Positions 9,384-19,342 are shown, counted from the first letter of the stretch. The stretch: 48,843 bases of DNA from Gallionella sp. (GCA_023259035.1 JAHFRA010000021.1:1-48843), one strand, 5' to 3'. Translations and numbers: made by a program. The notes: generated from the sequence alone by a model not told the origin.

Positions 9384-10340
9384 ATGGATGCAGCAGAGAA
9401 AATTTCCCGTGACCTGCTAGCGCAGGCCATCGACCAATTATGCGACGGCATTACCATTGCTGATGCAAATCAGCGGGGATTCCCGCTGATTTATGTCAAC
9501 GGGGGTTTTGAACGGTTGACCGGTTACAGCTCCGCCGAGATTCTTGGCAAAAACTATCGCATCCTGCAAGGAACGGACACCGAACAACCCGGGCTGGACG
9601 TCATCCGTGCTGCCGTCGCCAAGGAGGAAGGTTGTGTCGTCACGTTGCGCAATTACCGCAAGGATGGCTCGATGTTCTGGAATGAACTCAGCATTTCTCC
9701 AGTGCATGATGCCGACGGCAAACTCACGCACTACATCGGCATCCAGAAGGATGTAACCGCGCGCGTTCTGCTCGAGCAGCATCTGCACCAATCCAATCTT
9801 GATTTGCAGACGCTCAACCAGCAACTGAACACCCTGGCTTACACTGATCATTTGGTCGGAATCAGTAACCGCCGTTATTTCGACGAGCAGTTTGCCAGTT
9901 TGCTTGCCAACGCGCAGCGCACCCACAGCAGCATATCGATACTGATGATAGAGATTGATCACTTCAAACAATTCAATGCGCGTTACGGGCGGTCCGCAGG
10001 GGAGGAGTGTCTGCGTATGGTGGGCGATTGCATTGCCAAATCGTTTTCACGCTCGGGAGATTGTGCGGCCCGTTATGCGGGGGAGGAATTTGCTGTCGCA
10101 TCGCTGGCTATCAACCTCGACGACCTGAAACGGCATGCGCAAAAACTGTGTGAACAAGTGAGCGCTCTCAACATCCCGAATAGTGATTCATCGCATGGTG
10201 TTATGACAATCAGCATCGGCGGTGTCCATCGCTTGCCCAACCGGGAAACCACCGAGGCAATGCTGGTTAATCTGGCCGATCAGGAATTGTTTGCCGCCAA
10301 ACGTGACGGACACAACAGGGTTCACATTCTTGGACAGTAA
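9384..10340 (+). CDS. LOV-like PAS domain fused to GGDEF (diguanylate cyclase-like)
   Basis: Probable c-di-GMP signalling protein of 318 residues with no signal peptide or membrane helix, hence cytosolic. Residues about 12-125 form a PAS domain of the LOV type: GKNYRILQG at 55-63, then RNYRKDGSMFWNELSISPV and YIGIQKDVT. The flavin-adduct cysteine of true LOV domains (GxNCRFLQG) is Tyr58 here. A short coiled linker (about 128-150) leads to the GGDEF domain. That domain starts AYTDHLVGISNRR, has MIEIDHFKQFN, and its signature reads AGEEF (232-236). An RxxD inhibitory-site motif (RSGD) lies exactly five residues before it. Neighbouring positions depart from consensus (NA for ND, GR for GH, GE for GD), so activity is uncertain. 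ATG 9384 is preferred; an in-frame ATG at 9354 would overlap dsbC. Confidence 0.88.
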   Translation: MDAAEKISRDLLAQAIDQLCDGITIADANQRGFPLIYVNGGFERLTGYSSAEILGKNYRILQGTDTEQPGLDVIRAAVAKEEGCVVTLRNYRKDGSMFWNELSISPVHDADGKLTHYIGIQKDVTARVLLEQHLHQSNLDLQTLNQQLNTLAYTDHLVGISNRRYFDEQFASLLANAQRTHSSISILMIEIDHFKQFNARYGRSAGEECLRMVGDCIAKSFSRSGDCAARYAGEEFAVASLAINLDDLKRHAQKLCEQVSALNIPNSDSSHGVMTISIGGVHRLPNRETTEAMLVNLADQELFAAKRDGHNRVHILGQ

Positions 10341-10403
10341 TTCTATTCCAACGGTCAAATAATCCGGTGGACGCGCGATGAATCGCGCTCCTGCAGTATT
10401 GCA

Positions 10404-11603
10404 CTACTGATCGAGTACCGGTTCCGCGCCCTTCGGAAACAGCACCCACATCTGGCCGCTTTGTTTCATGCGCCCCGCCTGAACGCCCGCCTGTTCGCCG
10501 AAGCCCCAAAAGAAATCTGCGCGCACCGCGCCCTTGATTGCGCCGCCGGTGTCCTGCGCCAGCATCAAGCGATTCAGCGGCTCGCTTGTATTAGGGTAAG
10601 TCGTGGAGAGAAATACCGGCGCGCCGAGTGGAATGGTGCGCGGGTCGACCGCGATGCTGTACGCCTCGGTCAGCGGCACGCCCAGTGCACCCAGCGGCGC
10701 GGACAAACCATTCGGCAATTCGCGGAAAAACACATAACTGGGATTTTGCGCCAGCAGCGCGTTAAGTTTTTCCGGATGTTGTTCTGCCCATCTCTTGATT
10801 CCCTGCATTGATGCCTCTTCCACTTTGAGCTCGCCCATCTCAATGAGTTTTTTTCCGATGGAAATATAAGAGTGCCCGTTCTGCTCGGCGTAACCCACTT
10901 TCACCAGACTGCCGCCCGGCAATTCGATGCGCCCCGAGCCCTGGATTTGCAGGAAAAACAATTCCACCGCATTTTCCACCCAGAATAACTCACGGCCTTG
11001 CAGCGCGGCCTTGCCGTCGTCGATCTCGCTGCGTTTGTAATACGGCACGATGCGCTTGCCCTGCAGGCGCCCGCGCAAACGCAAATCTTTCAATTGCGGA
11101 TATATCTCGCTCAAGTCGACGGTCAGCAAATCGTCCGGTACCGCATACAACGGATAACGGAAGCGTTCTGTCCTGACACGGTTACCCAATAATTTTGGTT
11201 CGTAGTAACCGGTAATCAAACCCTGCGAAGAACCATCCGGATTAAACACCTGATAAGGCGTGAAGCCGTCCTCAAAAAAGGCGCGTAACGCGGTGTTATC
11301 CGGCTGGATCAATTCGCTGGCGCGCGCGCATACTCCTTGCCAGGCGGGCTTGTTCTTCAGCGCGAGACAACTTTGCGAAAAAGCCGCCCAGGTTGGCTGC
11401 AAATCTATCGTCTGCCAGTCCGGCAGCATCTCCCACTTGCTTACCGCAAACGGCGCGACGGGGGGTGCTACTGGCGGAACAACCGGAATAACCGGCGGGC
11501 ACGATACAACCGGCGGCTTTGGCGGCGCGGCACAGGCGGCCAGAAAAACCAGCAGCAGCGCGATTTTCAGCCGCGAGTTGGCCGAAAAACTAATGCAAAA
11601 CAC
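10404..11603 (-). CDS. mltA: Membrane-bound lytic murein transglycosylase A
   Basis: Outer-membrane lipoprotein that cleaves peptidoglycan glycan strands to 1,6-anhydro products. The 399-residue precursor has a lipoprotein signal ([15 protein letters not shown], lipid-modified Cys24) and a proline-rich tether (PPKPPVV...PPVAPPVAP). The MltA domain then shows [26 protein letters not shown] and [11 protein letters not shown]. The C-terminal 3D domain has [24 protein letters not shown], which holds the catalytic aspartate. The start is a GTG at 11603 that overlaps the repaired end of apaG by 14 bases, suggesting apaG-mltA coupling. A weak hairpin lies between its stop and the convergent PAS-GGDEF gene. 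Confidence 0.93.
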   Translation of the reverse strand: MFCISFSANSRLKIALLLVFLAACAAPPKPPVVSCPPVIPVVPPVAPPVAPFAVSKWEMLPDWQTIDLQPTWAAFSQSCLALKNKPAWQGVCARASELIQPDNTALRAFFEDGFTPYQVFNPDGSSQGLITGYYEPKLLGNRVRTERFRYPLYAVPDDLLTVDLSEIYPQLKDLRLRGRLQGKRIVPYYKRSEIDDGKAALQGRELFWVENAVELFFLQIQGSGRIELPGGSLVKVGYAEQNGHSYISIGKKLIEMGELKVEEASMQGIKRWAEQHPEKLNALLAQNPSYVFFRELPNGLSAPLGALGVPLTEAYSIAVDPRTIPLGAPVFLSTTYPNTSEPLNRLMLAQDTGGAIKGAVRADFFWGFGEQAGVQAGRMKQSGQMWVLFPKGAEPVLDQ

Positions 11604-11981
11604 GCGGAATACTCAGAACAAATTGCGGAATCTCGACATCAAATTGTGTGCCATCTTCGGTCTGCATCTGGTAGCTGCCGCACATTGTGCCGACCGCGTG
11701 GTCAGCACCGTACCGCTGGTATATTCAAAACTCTGGCTCGGTTTGAGCAGCGGCTGTTCGCCCACCACGCCCTGCCCGCGCACCTCCTGGACATGGTTAT
11801 GCGCATCGGTGATGATCCAGTGGCGGCTGATGAGTTTGGCGGCGACGTTGCCAAGATTGGTGATGCTGATGGTGTAGGAAAAGACAAAACGATTGTCCGA
11901 CTCATCGGACTGATCCGGCAGGTAATTCACCTGCGTTTGTATCAGGAAGCCGTGTTGATCATTTTTTTCCATGCGCAGCAT
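11590..11981 (-). pseudogene. apaG: ApaG (Co2+/Mg2+ efflux-type protein), frameshifted near its C-terminus
   Basis: Small fibronectin-III-like protein of unclear role, associated with cobalt resistance and Ap4A levels in enterobacteria. The first part reads as normal ApaG: FVFSYTISITNLG, SRHWIITDAHNHVQEV, GQGVVGEQPLL and [11 protein letters not shown]. After that (near 11698-11706) the frame turns into [12 protein letters not shown] and stops at 11613. Shifting by one base restores a perfect ApaG tail, [11 protein letters not shown] then [13 protein letters not shown], ending at a TAG at 11590-11592. One C appears to be missing in a CGCGG run. It is either a real mutation or an assembly error. 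The start is ATG 11981 or 11972; neither has a strong ribosome site. Confidence 0.85.
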
Positions 11982-12064
11982 TTGAACCGATTTTGCCTTG
12001 TGTCGCAAGGGCTTCGCAGCACTTTTATGCTAATCTGCGCGGATAATTTTTCAGGCAAGTAGTT

Positions 12065-12204
12065 ATGTCCTCTAGAAATTCGTTTTGCGGGATGAAGCGC
12101 AAGGAACCGCGCAGCGAACGACGAGACATATCAAATGGATAGGCGAGAAGTGAGCGAGCACGCGACGCTGCGATTTGCCCGCAAAACGGATTTATAGAGG
12201 ACAT
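12065..12204. repeat. 140-bp inverted-repeat element covering the ilvA ribosome binding site
   Basis: Two 27-base arms, 12065-12091 (ATGTCCTCTAGAAATT then CGTTTTGCGGG) and 12178-12204, are reverse complements with only two mismatches. The interior carries motifs such as AGCGCAAGGAACCGCGCAGC and GAGAAGTGAGCGAGCACGCG, resembling dispersed hairpin elements of this group of bacteria. The right arm ends two bases before the ilvA ATG, and the only ribosome site for ilvA (AGAGGA, 12196-12201) lies in it. In RNA the site could pair with TCCTCT at 12068-12073. Confidence 0.7.
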
Positions 12205-12205
12205 A

Positions 12206-13714
<1,509 letters not shown>

Positions 13715-13720
13715 CCATAA

Positions 13721-14026
13721 GTGCGCACGGATTCCTTCCGTGATTTCGTTTTGGAACAACTCGCCAGCCTCGACGGCCTGCGCTGCCGCGCCATGTTCGG
13801 CGGCCACGGCTTGTATTGGGGCGAGCAGTTCTTCGGCATCGTGTATGACGGCAGGCTGTATTTCAAGACGCATCCCGACACCTTGCCGGATTATTTGAGC
13901 CAGCATTGCGCCGTGTTTGCACCTTCCGAAAAACAGGTTCTGAAAAACTATCGCGGGGTTCCGGTGGATATTCTGGAAGATGCGCAGCAGTTGAGCGCAT
14001 GGGCGAGGAAGGCGGCACGGCCATGA
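13721..14026 (+). CDS. TfoX N-terminal domain protein
   Basis: A 101-residue stand-alone TfoX-N protein (family linked to competence regulation, but small members are of unknown function). Typical features are FRDFVLEQLASLDGLRCRAMFGG near the start, GLYWGEQFFGIVYDGRLYFK in the middle and YRGVPVDILED near the end. The start is a GTG six bases after the ilvA stop, and its own stop overlaps the next ATG (ATGA at 14023-14026), so the gene is embedded in an ilvA-tfoX-like-fau transcription unit. Confidence 0.85.
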   Translation: MRTDSFRDFVLEQLASLDGLRCRAMFGGHGLYWGEQFFGIVYDGRLYFKTHPDTLPDYLSQHCAVFAPSEKQVLKNYRGVPVDILEDAQQLSAWARKAARP

Positions 14027-14631
14027 GTATGCAAGCTATGAAACAAGCCATCCGCAAAAACATTCTTGCGCAACGCGAGCAGCTTCCTGCCGATATGCGT
14101 GCCGCGCACAGCACAGCGATCACCAACCATTTATTGCGATTGCCCGAGTATCAGCAAGCCAATGCGGTGCTGGGCCACATGAACTTCGGCGCAGAATTCG
14201 CCAGCGAGCTTTGGGTCGCGCGAGCACTGGCGGACGGCAAGCGTCTGGCCCTGCCCAAGGTGAACCATCACACCAATCAACTCGACCTGTATTGGGTGGA
14301 TGATCTGGAGAACCAATTGGCGGCGGGGTTGTGGGGGATACGCGAGCCGGTCGTGGAGCGCTGCGAGCGGCTGGACAGGTTAAATGAGGTAGAATTTGTA
14401 CTCCTGCCGGGTGTGGCATTTTCCCGCAATGGCGCGCGGCTGGGTTACGGCGGCGGCTATTACGACAAGCTGTTGGCACGGCTGGATGATGAATGTGGGA
14501 TAGCGCACCGTCCGGCGCTGGTCGCCGGGGCATACTCCATGCAACTCGTCGAACGCATTCCGCAGGAAGCGACCGACCGCAAGGTGGAATGGCTGGTGAC
14601 GGAAAACGAAATGATACATTGTGGCTGGTAA
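14023..14631 (+). CDS. 5-formyltetrahydrofolate cyclo-ligase
   Basis: ATP-dependent conversion of 5-formyl-THF to 5,10-methenyl-THF. The 202-residue protein has the family features: an N-terminal helix rich in R/Q (KQAIRKNILAQREQLP), AVLGHMNFGAEFAS, a LALPKVN strand, GIREPV, FVLLPGVAFSRNGARLGYGGGYYDKLL (the folate/ATP-binding signature), and a C-terminal VEWLVTENE. ATG 14023 overlaps the TfoX-N stop. The gene is commonly called fau or ygfA. It is followed after 95 bases by aceE. Confidence 0.92.
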   Translation: MSMQAMKQAIRKNILAQREQLPADMRAAHSTAITNHLLRLPEYQQANAVLGHMNFGAEFASELWVARALADGKRLALPKVNHHTNQLDLYWVDDLENQLAAGLWGIREPVVERCERLDRLNEVEFVLLPGVAFSRNGARLGYGGGYYDKLLARLDDECGIAHRPALVAGAYSMQLVERIPQEATDRKVEWLVTENEMIHCGW

Positions 14632-14726
14632 GATGCACCATGCTCCGGACATTAACCGTAGTGTGGGCATAGCCCGACCTACCTTGGCTCCGGCTCATCT
14701 GGTTTGAGGTAATAGAAAGCGGAAAA

Positions 14727-17408
14727 ATGGCACTCTCACCTGATAACGATACGCCCGATCCCGATCCGCAGGAAACGCAGGAATGGCTGGACGCGCTTGA
14801 TTCGGTGCTGGAGCATGAAGGCCCGGAGCGTGCCAGCTACCTGATCAGCCAGTTGATCGACAAGGCTGGGGTGGCCGGCACCGACCTGCCGGTGTGCGCG
14901 ACCTCGCCTTACCTGAACACCATTCCGCTCGACCAGGAAGAACGCTCCAGCGGTAGCCATGAGCTGGAGCACCGCATCTGCGCGCTGATGCGCTGGAATG
15001 CGATGGCGCTGGTGCTGAACGCCAACAAGGAGTCCTCCGAACTGGGCGGGCATATTGCCACCTTTGCTTCGGCGGCCAAATTGTACGACGTGGGCTTCAA
15101 CCATTTTTTCCGCGGCAAGACTGACACGCATGGCGGCGACCTGGTGTATTTCCAGGGGCATTCCTCGCCCGGCATGTATGCGCGCGCCTTTCTCGAAGGG
15201 CGCATCAGCGAGGCGCAGATGTACAAGTTTCGCCAGGAAGTGGATGGCGGAGGCCTGTCCTCTTATCCGCACCCGTGGCTGATGCCGGACTTCTGGCAGT
15301 TTCCCACCGTGTCGATGGGGCTCGGCCCGCTGATGGCGATTTACCAGGCGCGCTTCATGCGCTATCTGCAACACCGTAGCCTCGCCAATACCGAGGGGCG
15401 CAAGGTGTGGGCGTTTCTCGGCGACGGCGAAACCGACGAGCCGGAATCGCTGGGCGCGATTTCGATGGCCGGGCGCGAGAAGCTCGATAACCTGATCTTT
15501 GTCGTCAATTGTAATTTGCAGCGGCTCGATGGCCCGGTGCGCGGCAACGGCAAGATCATCCAGGAACTGGAAGGCGTGTTTCGCGGCGCGGGCTGGAATG
15601 TGATCAAGGTGATCTGGGGCGGCAAGTGGGATCGCCTGCTGGCCAAGGACAAGAGCGGCCTGTTGCTGAAGCGCATGGAAGAGGTAGTGGATGGCGAATA
15701 CCAGACCTACAAATCCAGGGATGGCGCTTATGTGCGCGAGCATTTCTTCGGCAAATATCCCGAGTTGCTGGAGCTGGTCGCCGACATGTCGGACCAGGAA
15801 GTATGGCTGCTCAACCGTGGTGGCCACGACCCGTATAAAGTGTACGCAGCCTACGCGGCGGCGGTGAAACATAGCGGCCAGCCCACCGTGATCCTGGCCA
15901 AAACGGTGAAGGGATATGGCATGGGCGCTTCCGGCGAAGCGCAGAACCCGACCCATCAGCAGAAGAAAATGGACGAGGATTCGCTGCGCCAATTCCGCGA
16001 CCGCTTCAACATTCCGGTGAGCGATGAGCAACTCGGCAAGCTGCCGTTCTGCCGTCCGGCGGAAGACAGCCAGGAAATGAAATATCTGCGCGAACGCATG
16101 GCCGTGATGGGCACGGTGCCATTGCGCAAGCCAATCGCCCAGCCCTTGAAAGTGCCGGGACTGGAGGCCTTTGAGGTGTTGCTGAAAGGCACCGAAGGCC
16201 GCGAGATTTCCACCACGATGGCGTTCGTGCGCCTGCTCGGCATTCTGGTGAAGGACAAGAACATCGGCAAGCAGATTGTGCCGATCGTGCCGGACGAATC
16301 GCGCACCTTCGGCATGGAAGGCATGTTCCGCCAGCTCGGTATTTTTTCGCAGGTGGGGCAGCTCTATACGCCGCAGGATGCCGACCAGCTGATGTTTTAC
16401 AAGGAATCCGAGACCGGGCAGATTCTGCAGGAAGGCATCAACGAGGCGGGCGGCATGGCCGACTGGATTGCCGCCGCCACTTCCTACGCCAACCACGGCA
16501 CGGCGATGGTGCCGTTTTATATCTACTACTCGATGTTCGGTTTCCAGCGCGTCGGCGATCTGGCCTGGGCAGCGGGCGACATGCGCGCGCGCGGCTTTTT
16601 GCTGGGCGGCACCGCCGGGCGCACCACGCTGAACGGCGAAGGCTTGCAGCATCAGGATGGGCACAGCCATTTGCAGGCCGCGCTGATTCCCAATTGCGTA
16701 TCCTACGATCCGACCTTTGCTTATGAGCTGGCAGTCATCATTCAGGATGGGATGCGCCGCATGGTTCAGGAACAGCAGGATGTGTTTTATTACATCACCG
16801 TGATGAATGAAAACTATGCGCATCCGGCCATGCCGAAAGGCGCGGAGGCGGGCATCATCAAGGGGATGTACCTCATCAGAAGACAGAAGACGGAAGACAG
16901 AGGACAGAAAAAACCTGTGGTGCAATTGATGGGGAGCGGGACGATATTGCGCGAGGTGATTGCGGCGGCGGAGTTGCTGGAGAAGGATTTTGGCGTGGCT
17001 GCCGACATTTGGAGCGTGACCAGTTTCAACGAACTGCGCCGCGACGGGTTGGATTGCGAACGCTGGAATATGCTGCATCCCGAAGCGCCGCGCCGTGCGA
17101 GTTATGTCGAGCAATGCTTGGCTCGGCGCAGCGGTCCGGTGATTGCCGCGACCGATTACATCAAGGCTTATGCCGACCAGATACGCCCCTATATTCCGGG
17201 GCGCTACAAGGTGCTGGGCACGGATGGTTTCGGGCGTTCCGATACGCGCAAGAAGCTGCGCCATTTCTTCGAGGTGGATCGCTATTACGTTGCGGTCGCA
17301 GCGCTGAAAGCATTGGCGGATGAAGGCGCGATAGATGCAAAAGTGGTCAGCAAGGCGATCAAGCTGTACAACATCAATCCCGATAAACCTAACCCGGTGA
17401 CGGTTTAA
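14727..17408 (+). CDS. aceE: Pyruvate dehydrogenase E1 component, homodimeric type
   Basis: Thiamine-diphosphate enzyme that decarboxylates pyruvate and acetylates the lipoyl group of E2. The 893-residue chain is the alpha2-type E1. It shows GGHIATFASAAKLYDVGFNHFF near 105, the ThDP/Mg motif GDGETDEPES through VVNCNLQRLDGPVRGN, KTVKGYGMGASGEA, and later DESRTFGMEGMFRQ and GLQHQDGHSH. Near residues 718-729 an extra basic stretch, RRQKTEDRGQKK, separates IIKGMYLI from VVQLMGSG; E. coli AceE has an unrelated sequence there. aceF follows after one base. No E3 (lpd) gene is in the window. Confidence 0.97.
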   Translation: MALSPDNDTPDPDPQETQEWLDALDSVLEHEGPERASYLISQLIDKAGVAGTDLPVCATSPYLNTIPLDQEERSSGSHELEHRICALMRWNAMALVLNANKESSELGGHIATFASAAKLYDVGFNHFFRGKTDTHGGDLVYFQGHSSPGMYARAFLEGRISEAQMYKFRQEVDGGGLSSYPHPWLMPDFWQFPTVSMGLGPLMAIYQARFMRYLQHRSLANTEGRKVWAFLGDGETDEPESLGAISMAGREKLDNLIFVVNCNLQRLDGPVRGNGKIIQELEGVFRGAGWNVIKVIWGGKWDRLLAKDKSGLLLKRMEEVVDGEYQTYKSRDGAYVREHFFGKYPELLELVADMSDQEVWLLNRGGHDPYKVYAAYAAAVKHSGQPTVILAKTVKGYGMGASGEAQNPTHQQKKMDEDSLRQFRDRFNIPVSDEQLGKLPFCRPAEDSQEMKYLRERMAVMGTVPLRKPIAQPLKVPGLEAFEVLLKGTEGREISTTMAFVRLLGILVKDKNIGKQIVPIVPDESRTFGMEGMFRQLGIFSQVGQLYTPQDADQLMFYKESETGQILQEGINEAGGMADWIAAATSYANHGTAMVPFYIYYSMFGFQRVGDLAWAAGDMRARGFLLGGTAGRTTLNGEGLQHQDGHSHLQAALIPNCVSYDPTFAYELAVIIQDGMRRMVQEQQDVFYYITVMNENYAHPAMPKGAEAGIIKGMYLIRRQKTEDRGQKKPVVQLMGSGTILREVIAAAELLEKDFGVAADIWSVTSFNELRRDGLDCERWNMLHPEAPRRASYVEQCLARRSGPVIAATDYIKAYADQIRPYIPGRYKVLGTDGFGRSDTRKKLRHFFEVDRYYVAVAALKALADEGAIDAKVVSKAIKLYNINPDKPNPVTV
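16876..16911 (+). repeat. Low-complexity AGAAGACAG-type repeat inside aceE
   Basis: About 35 bases made of degenerate repeats of AGAAGACAG/GAAGACGGA/AGACAGAGG lie in frame in aceE and encode RRQKTEDRGQKK. The purine-only composition contrasts sharply with the surrounding GC-rich codons. It looks like a small insertion or slippage expansion accepted in a surface loop. Confidence 0.7.
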
Positions 17409-17409
17409 C

Positions 17410-18771
17410 GTGGCTATCATTAAACAAGTAGTCGTACCGGACATCGGTGACTTCAAGGACGTGGAGATCATCGAGGTGATGGTCAAGGCGGGCGACACGG
17501 TGCAGGCGGAGGATGCCCTCATCACGCTGGAAACCGACAAGGCCACGATGGATGTGCCATCGCCGTTTTCTGGCGTGGTGAGAGAACTCAAAGTCAAAGT
17601 GGGTAACAAGGTTTCAGAAGGCGTGCTGATTGCGCTGGTAGAGGCGAGCGGGGAGCAAAAGCACCCCCCCCACAGCCCCCCTTTGTCAAAGGGGGGTGAG
17701 GATAGCGTGCCTGCTGTCGAGCGAGCACCAGCGGCAACCTCCGCTGTTCCAACACCCTCCCCCATTCCGACCGCACCAACCATCCCCCCCTTTGCACCCG
17801 CAAGGAGTACGCCAGTGGGTGCCCCGCTGTTACACAGCGACCCTTCCGCAGCAAAAGGGGGGCTGGGGGGGATTTCTGCCCACGCCAGTCCATCCATTCG
17901 CCGTTTCGCGCGCGAACTGGGCGTCAATCTGCCGCAGGTAACAGGCAGCGGCGAAAAGGGGCGTGTCACCAGGGAAGATGTACAGAATTTCGTGAAAGCT
18001 GCATTGGCGCAACCGCGCGGCGCAGGCGGCGGCTTGCAGGTAGCGGAAATGCCGGTGGTGGATTTCGCCAGGTTTGGCGCGATCGAGAGCAGACCACTGT
18101 CGCGCATCAAAAAGCTTTCCGGCGCCTGGCTGCACCGCAACTGGGTCACCATTCCCCATATCACCCAACACGACGAGGCTGACATTACCGAGATGGAAGC
18201 TTTCCGCAAACAACTCGGAACGGAATACGCCGCGCAGGACATCAAGATCACCCCGCTGGCTTTCCTGCTCAGAGCGGTGGTGGAAGCCTTGCAGCAATTC
18301 CCGGATTTCAACGCTTCACTGGATGCCAGCGGCGAGAACCTGATACTGAAAAAATATTTTCACATCGGCGTGGCGGTGGATACGCCGGACGGCCTAGTGG
18401 TGCCGGTGCTGCGCGATGTGAACCAGAAAGGGCTGGTGCAATTGGCAAAAGAGCTGGCCGAAATAAGCGGACGAGCGCGTGAGAAAAAAATCTCCGCTGC
18501 CGAAATGCAGGGCGGTTGCTTCACCATCTCCAGTCTGGGCGGCATCGGCGGCACCGCCTTCACGCCGATCATCAATGCACCGGAAGTGGCGATTTTAGGC
18601 GTGTCCAGATCGAGCATGAAGCCGGTGTACAAGGACGGTAAACTCGAGCCGCGCCTGATGCTGCCGCTGTCGCTGTCGTATGACCATCGTGTGATTGATG
18701 GTGCGTCAGCCGTGCGCTTCACCACATTTCTGGCGCAAGTGCTGGCTGACGTGCGCAGGCTGGCACTTTAA
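17410..18771 (+). CDS. aceF: Dihydrolipoamide acetyltransferase (pyruvate dehydrogenase E2)
   Basis: Core of the pyruvate dehydrogenase complex; moves the acetyl group from lipoate to CoA. The 453 residues contain one lipoyl domain (1-75; lipoylated Lys44 in LETDKATMDVP), a long Pro/Ala linker (about 80-155), the E1/E3-binding domain (SPSIRRFARELGVNLPQV to GEKGRVTREDVQNFV), and the catalytic domain ending with SYDHRVIDGASAVRF (His and Asp of the active site). Unlike E. coli, which has three lipoyl domains, there is one. The linker contains a palindromic insertion translated as HPPHSPPLSKGG at one end and AKGGLGGI at the other. aceE is immediately upstream. Confidence 0.96.
   Translation: MAIIKQVVVPDIGDFKDVEIIEVMVKAGDTVQAEDALITLETDKATMDVPSPFSGVVRELKVKVGNKVSEGVLIALVEASGEQKHPPHSPPLSKGGEDSVPAVERAPAATSAVPTPSPIPTAPTIPPFAPARSTPVGAPLLHSDPSAAKGGLGGISAHASPSIRRFARELGVNLPQVTGSGEKGRVTREDVQNFVKAALAQPRGAGGGLQVAEMPVVDFARFGAIESRPLSRIKKLSGAWLHRNWVTIPHITQHDEADITEMEAFRKQLGTEYAAQDIKITPLAFLLRAVVEALQQFPDFNASLDASGENLILKKYFHIGVAVDTPDGLVVPVLRDVNQKGLVQLAKELAEISGRAREKKISAAEMQGGCFTISSLGGIGGTAFTPIINAPEVAILGVSRSSMKPVYKDGKLEPRLMLPLSLSYDHRVIDGASAVRFTTFLAQVLADVRRLAL
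17659..17875. repeat. In-frame palindromic element within the aceF linker
   Basis: The left end (AAGCACCCCCCCCACAGCC, CCCCTTT) and the right end (AAAGGGGGGCTGGGGGGGATTT) are imperfect inverted copies about 22-25 bases long, enclosing roughly 170 bases. Both ends are read in the same frame, as PPHSPPLSKGG and KGGLGGI. The same ends in the same frame occur in two 93-base copies in the MmeI-type gene at 42152 and 42602. The interior here is longer and rich in Pro/Ala codons, so it may be partly native linker. Confidence 0.65.
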
Positions 18772-18781
18772 GCGCCAGCCT
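18757..18781 (+). terminator. Possible terminator hairpin at the aceF stop
   Basis: AGGCTGGC (18757-18764) and GCCAGCCT (18774-18781) form a perfect eight-base stem over the aceF stop codon. The following sequence is only weakly T-rich (ATTTG), so termination is uncertain. Confidence 0.35.
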
Positions 18782-18840
18782 ATTTGCCTGCGACTTTCTC
18801 TGCTATTGCACCATATACGCTAAAAGCGTATATCAAACCT

Positions 18841-19162
18841 ATGCACTACGAATTTATCGAATCCCCGATCTTTTCGTCCCTCCTGCCGGATTACCTGACG
18901 GACGACGAGTATTCGGCTTTACAGGGGCATCTGTGTGAGCATCCGGAAGCTGGGGATTTGATTCGCGGTTCCCGGAGTGCGCAAAATCCGCTGGGTGCGG
19001 GCGGGTAGCGGAAAATCGGGCGGAGTCAGGGTGTGTTACTACACGCGCACTCGCGCCGACCATATTTTGATGTTGGTAATTTATGCCAAGAGTGGGCGCG
19101 ACTCGATACCGGGCCACATACTCAAGGCATTAAAAGAGGAGATGGAACATGCTCAAGACTGA
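18841..19162 (+). pseudogene. RelE/HigB-type toxin with a one-base frameshift
   Basis: From ATG 18841 the frame reads MHYEFIESPIFSSLLPDYL and EHPEAGDLIRGS, the usual start of a RelE/HigB-family mRNA interferase. At the CCC run 18971-18973 it shifts. Dropping one C gives GVRKIRWVRAGSGKSGGVRV, CYYTRTRADHILMLVIYAK and a normal C-terminus, ending in TGA 19160-19162. The repaired protein would be about 106 residues, normal for the family. The toxin has therefore probably been silenced, or the base is an assembly error. The antitoxin ATG at 19149 overlaps its end. Confidence 0.8.
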
Positions 19163-19342
19163 AAAACAACTTCTGGCGCGCGATACCAAGCACAACATTG
19201 GCGAAGAACTGCTGCAATCGGTGCGCGACCTGCGCGCGGGAAAATGGGCGCGCAAGACTACTTATGAAGCTTTGAAAAATGGCACCGTGCGCCGCCGCAT
19301 TGAACGCGCTGATGGCACCATTGAAAAAGAAGAAATTCTCGA
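19149..19342 (+). pseudogene. Truncated antitoxin gene, HigA-like N-terminus
   Basis: The frame starts MLKTEKQLLARDTKHNIGEE, the common opening of the antitoxin that accompanies this toxin type. Families of this sort usually go on to a helix-turn-helix domain of another 50 residues. Here none is found: after about residue 65 the sequence becomes the tail of an IS481-type transposase in another frame. The stretch TVRRRIERADG then EKEEILEG in between is not recognised and could belong to either side. The exact junction near 19343 is approximate. Confidence 0.55.

Noticed and set aside
10373..10388. Hairpin GCGCGA-tgaa-TCGCGC between the PAS-GGDEF gene and mltA as a terminator
   Set aside because: Only a six-base stem and no T-run on either side; not strong enough to list as a terminator.
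14736..18311. A 1191-codon open frame on the minus strand across aceE and aceF
   Set aside because: It is antisense to two clearly identified genes and its protein shows no domain; GC-rich codon bias on the plus strand leaves the opposite strand open.
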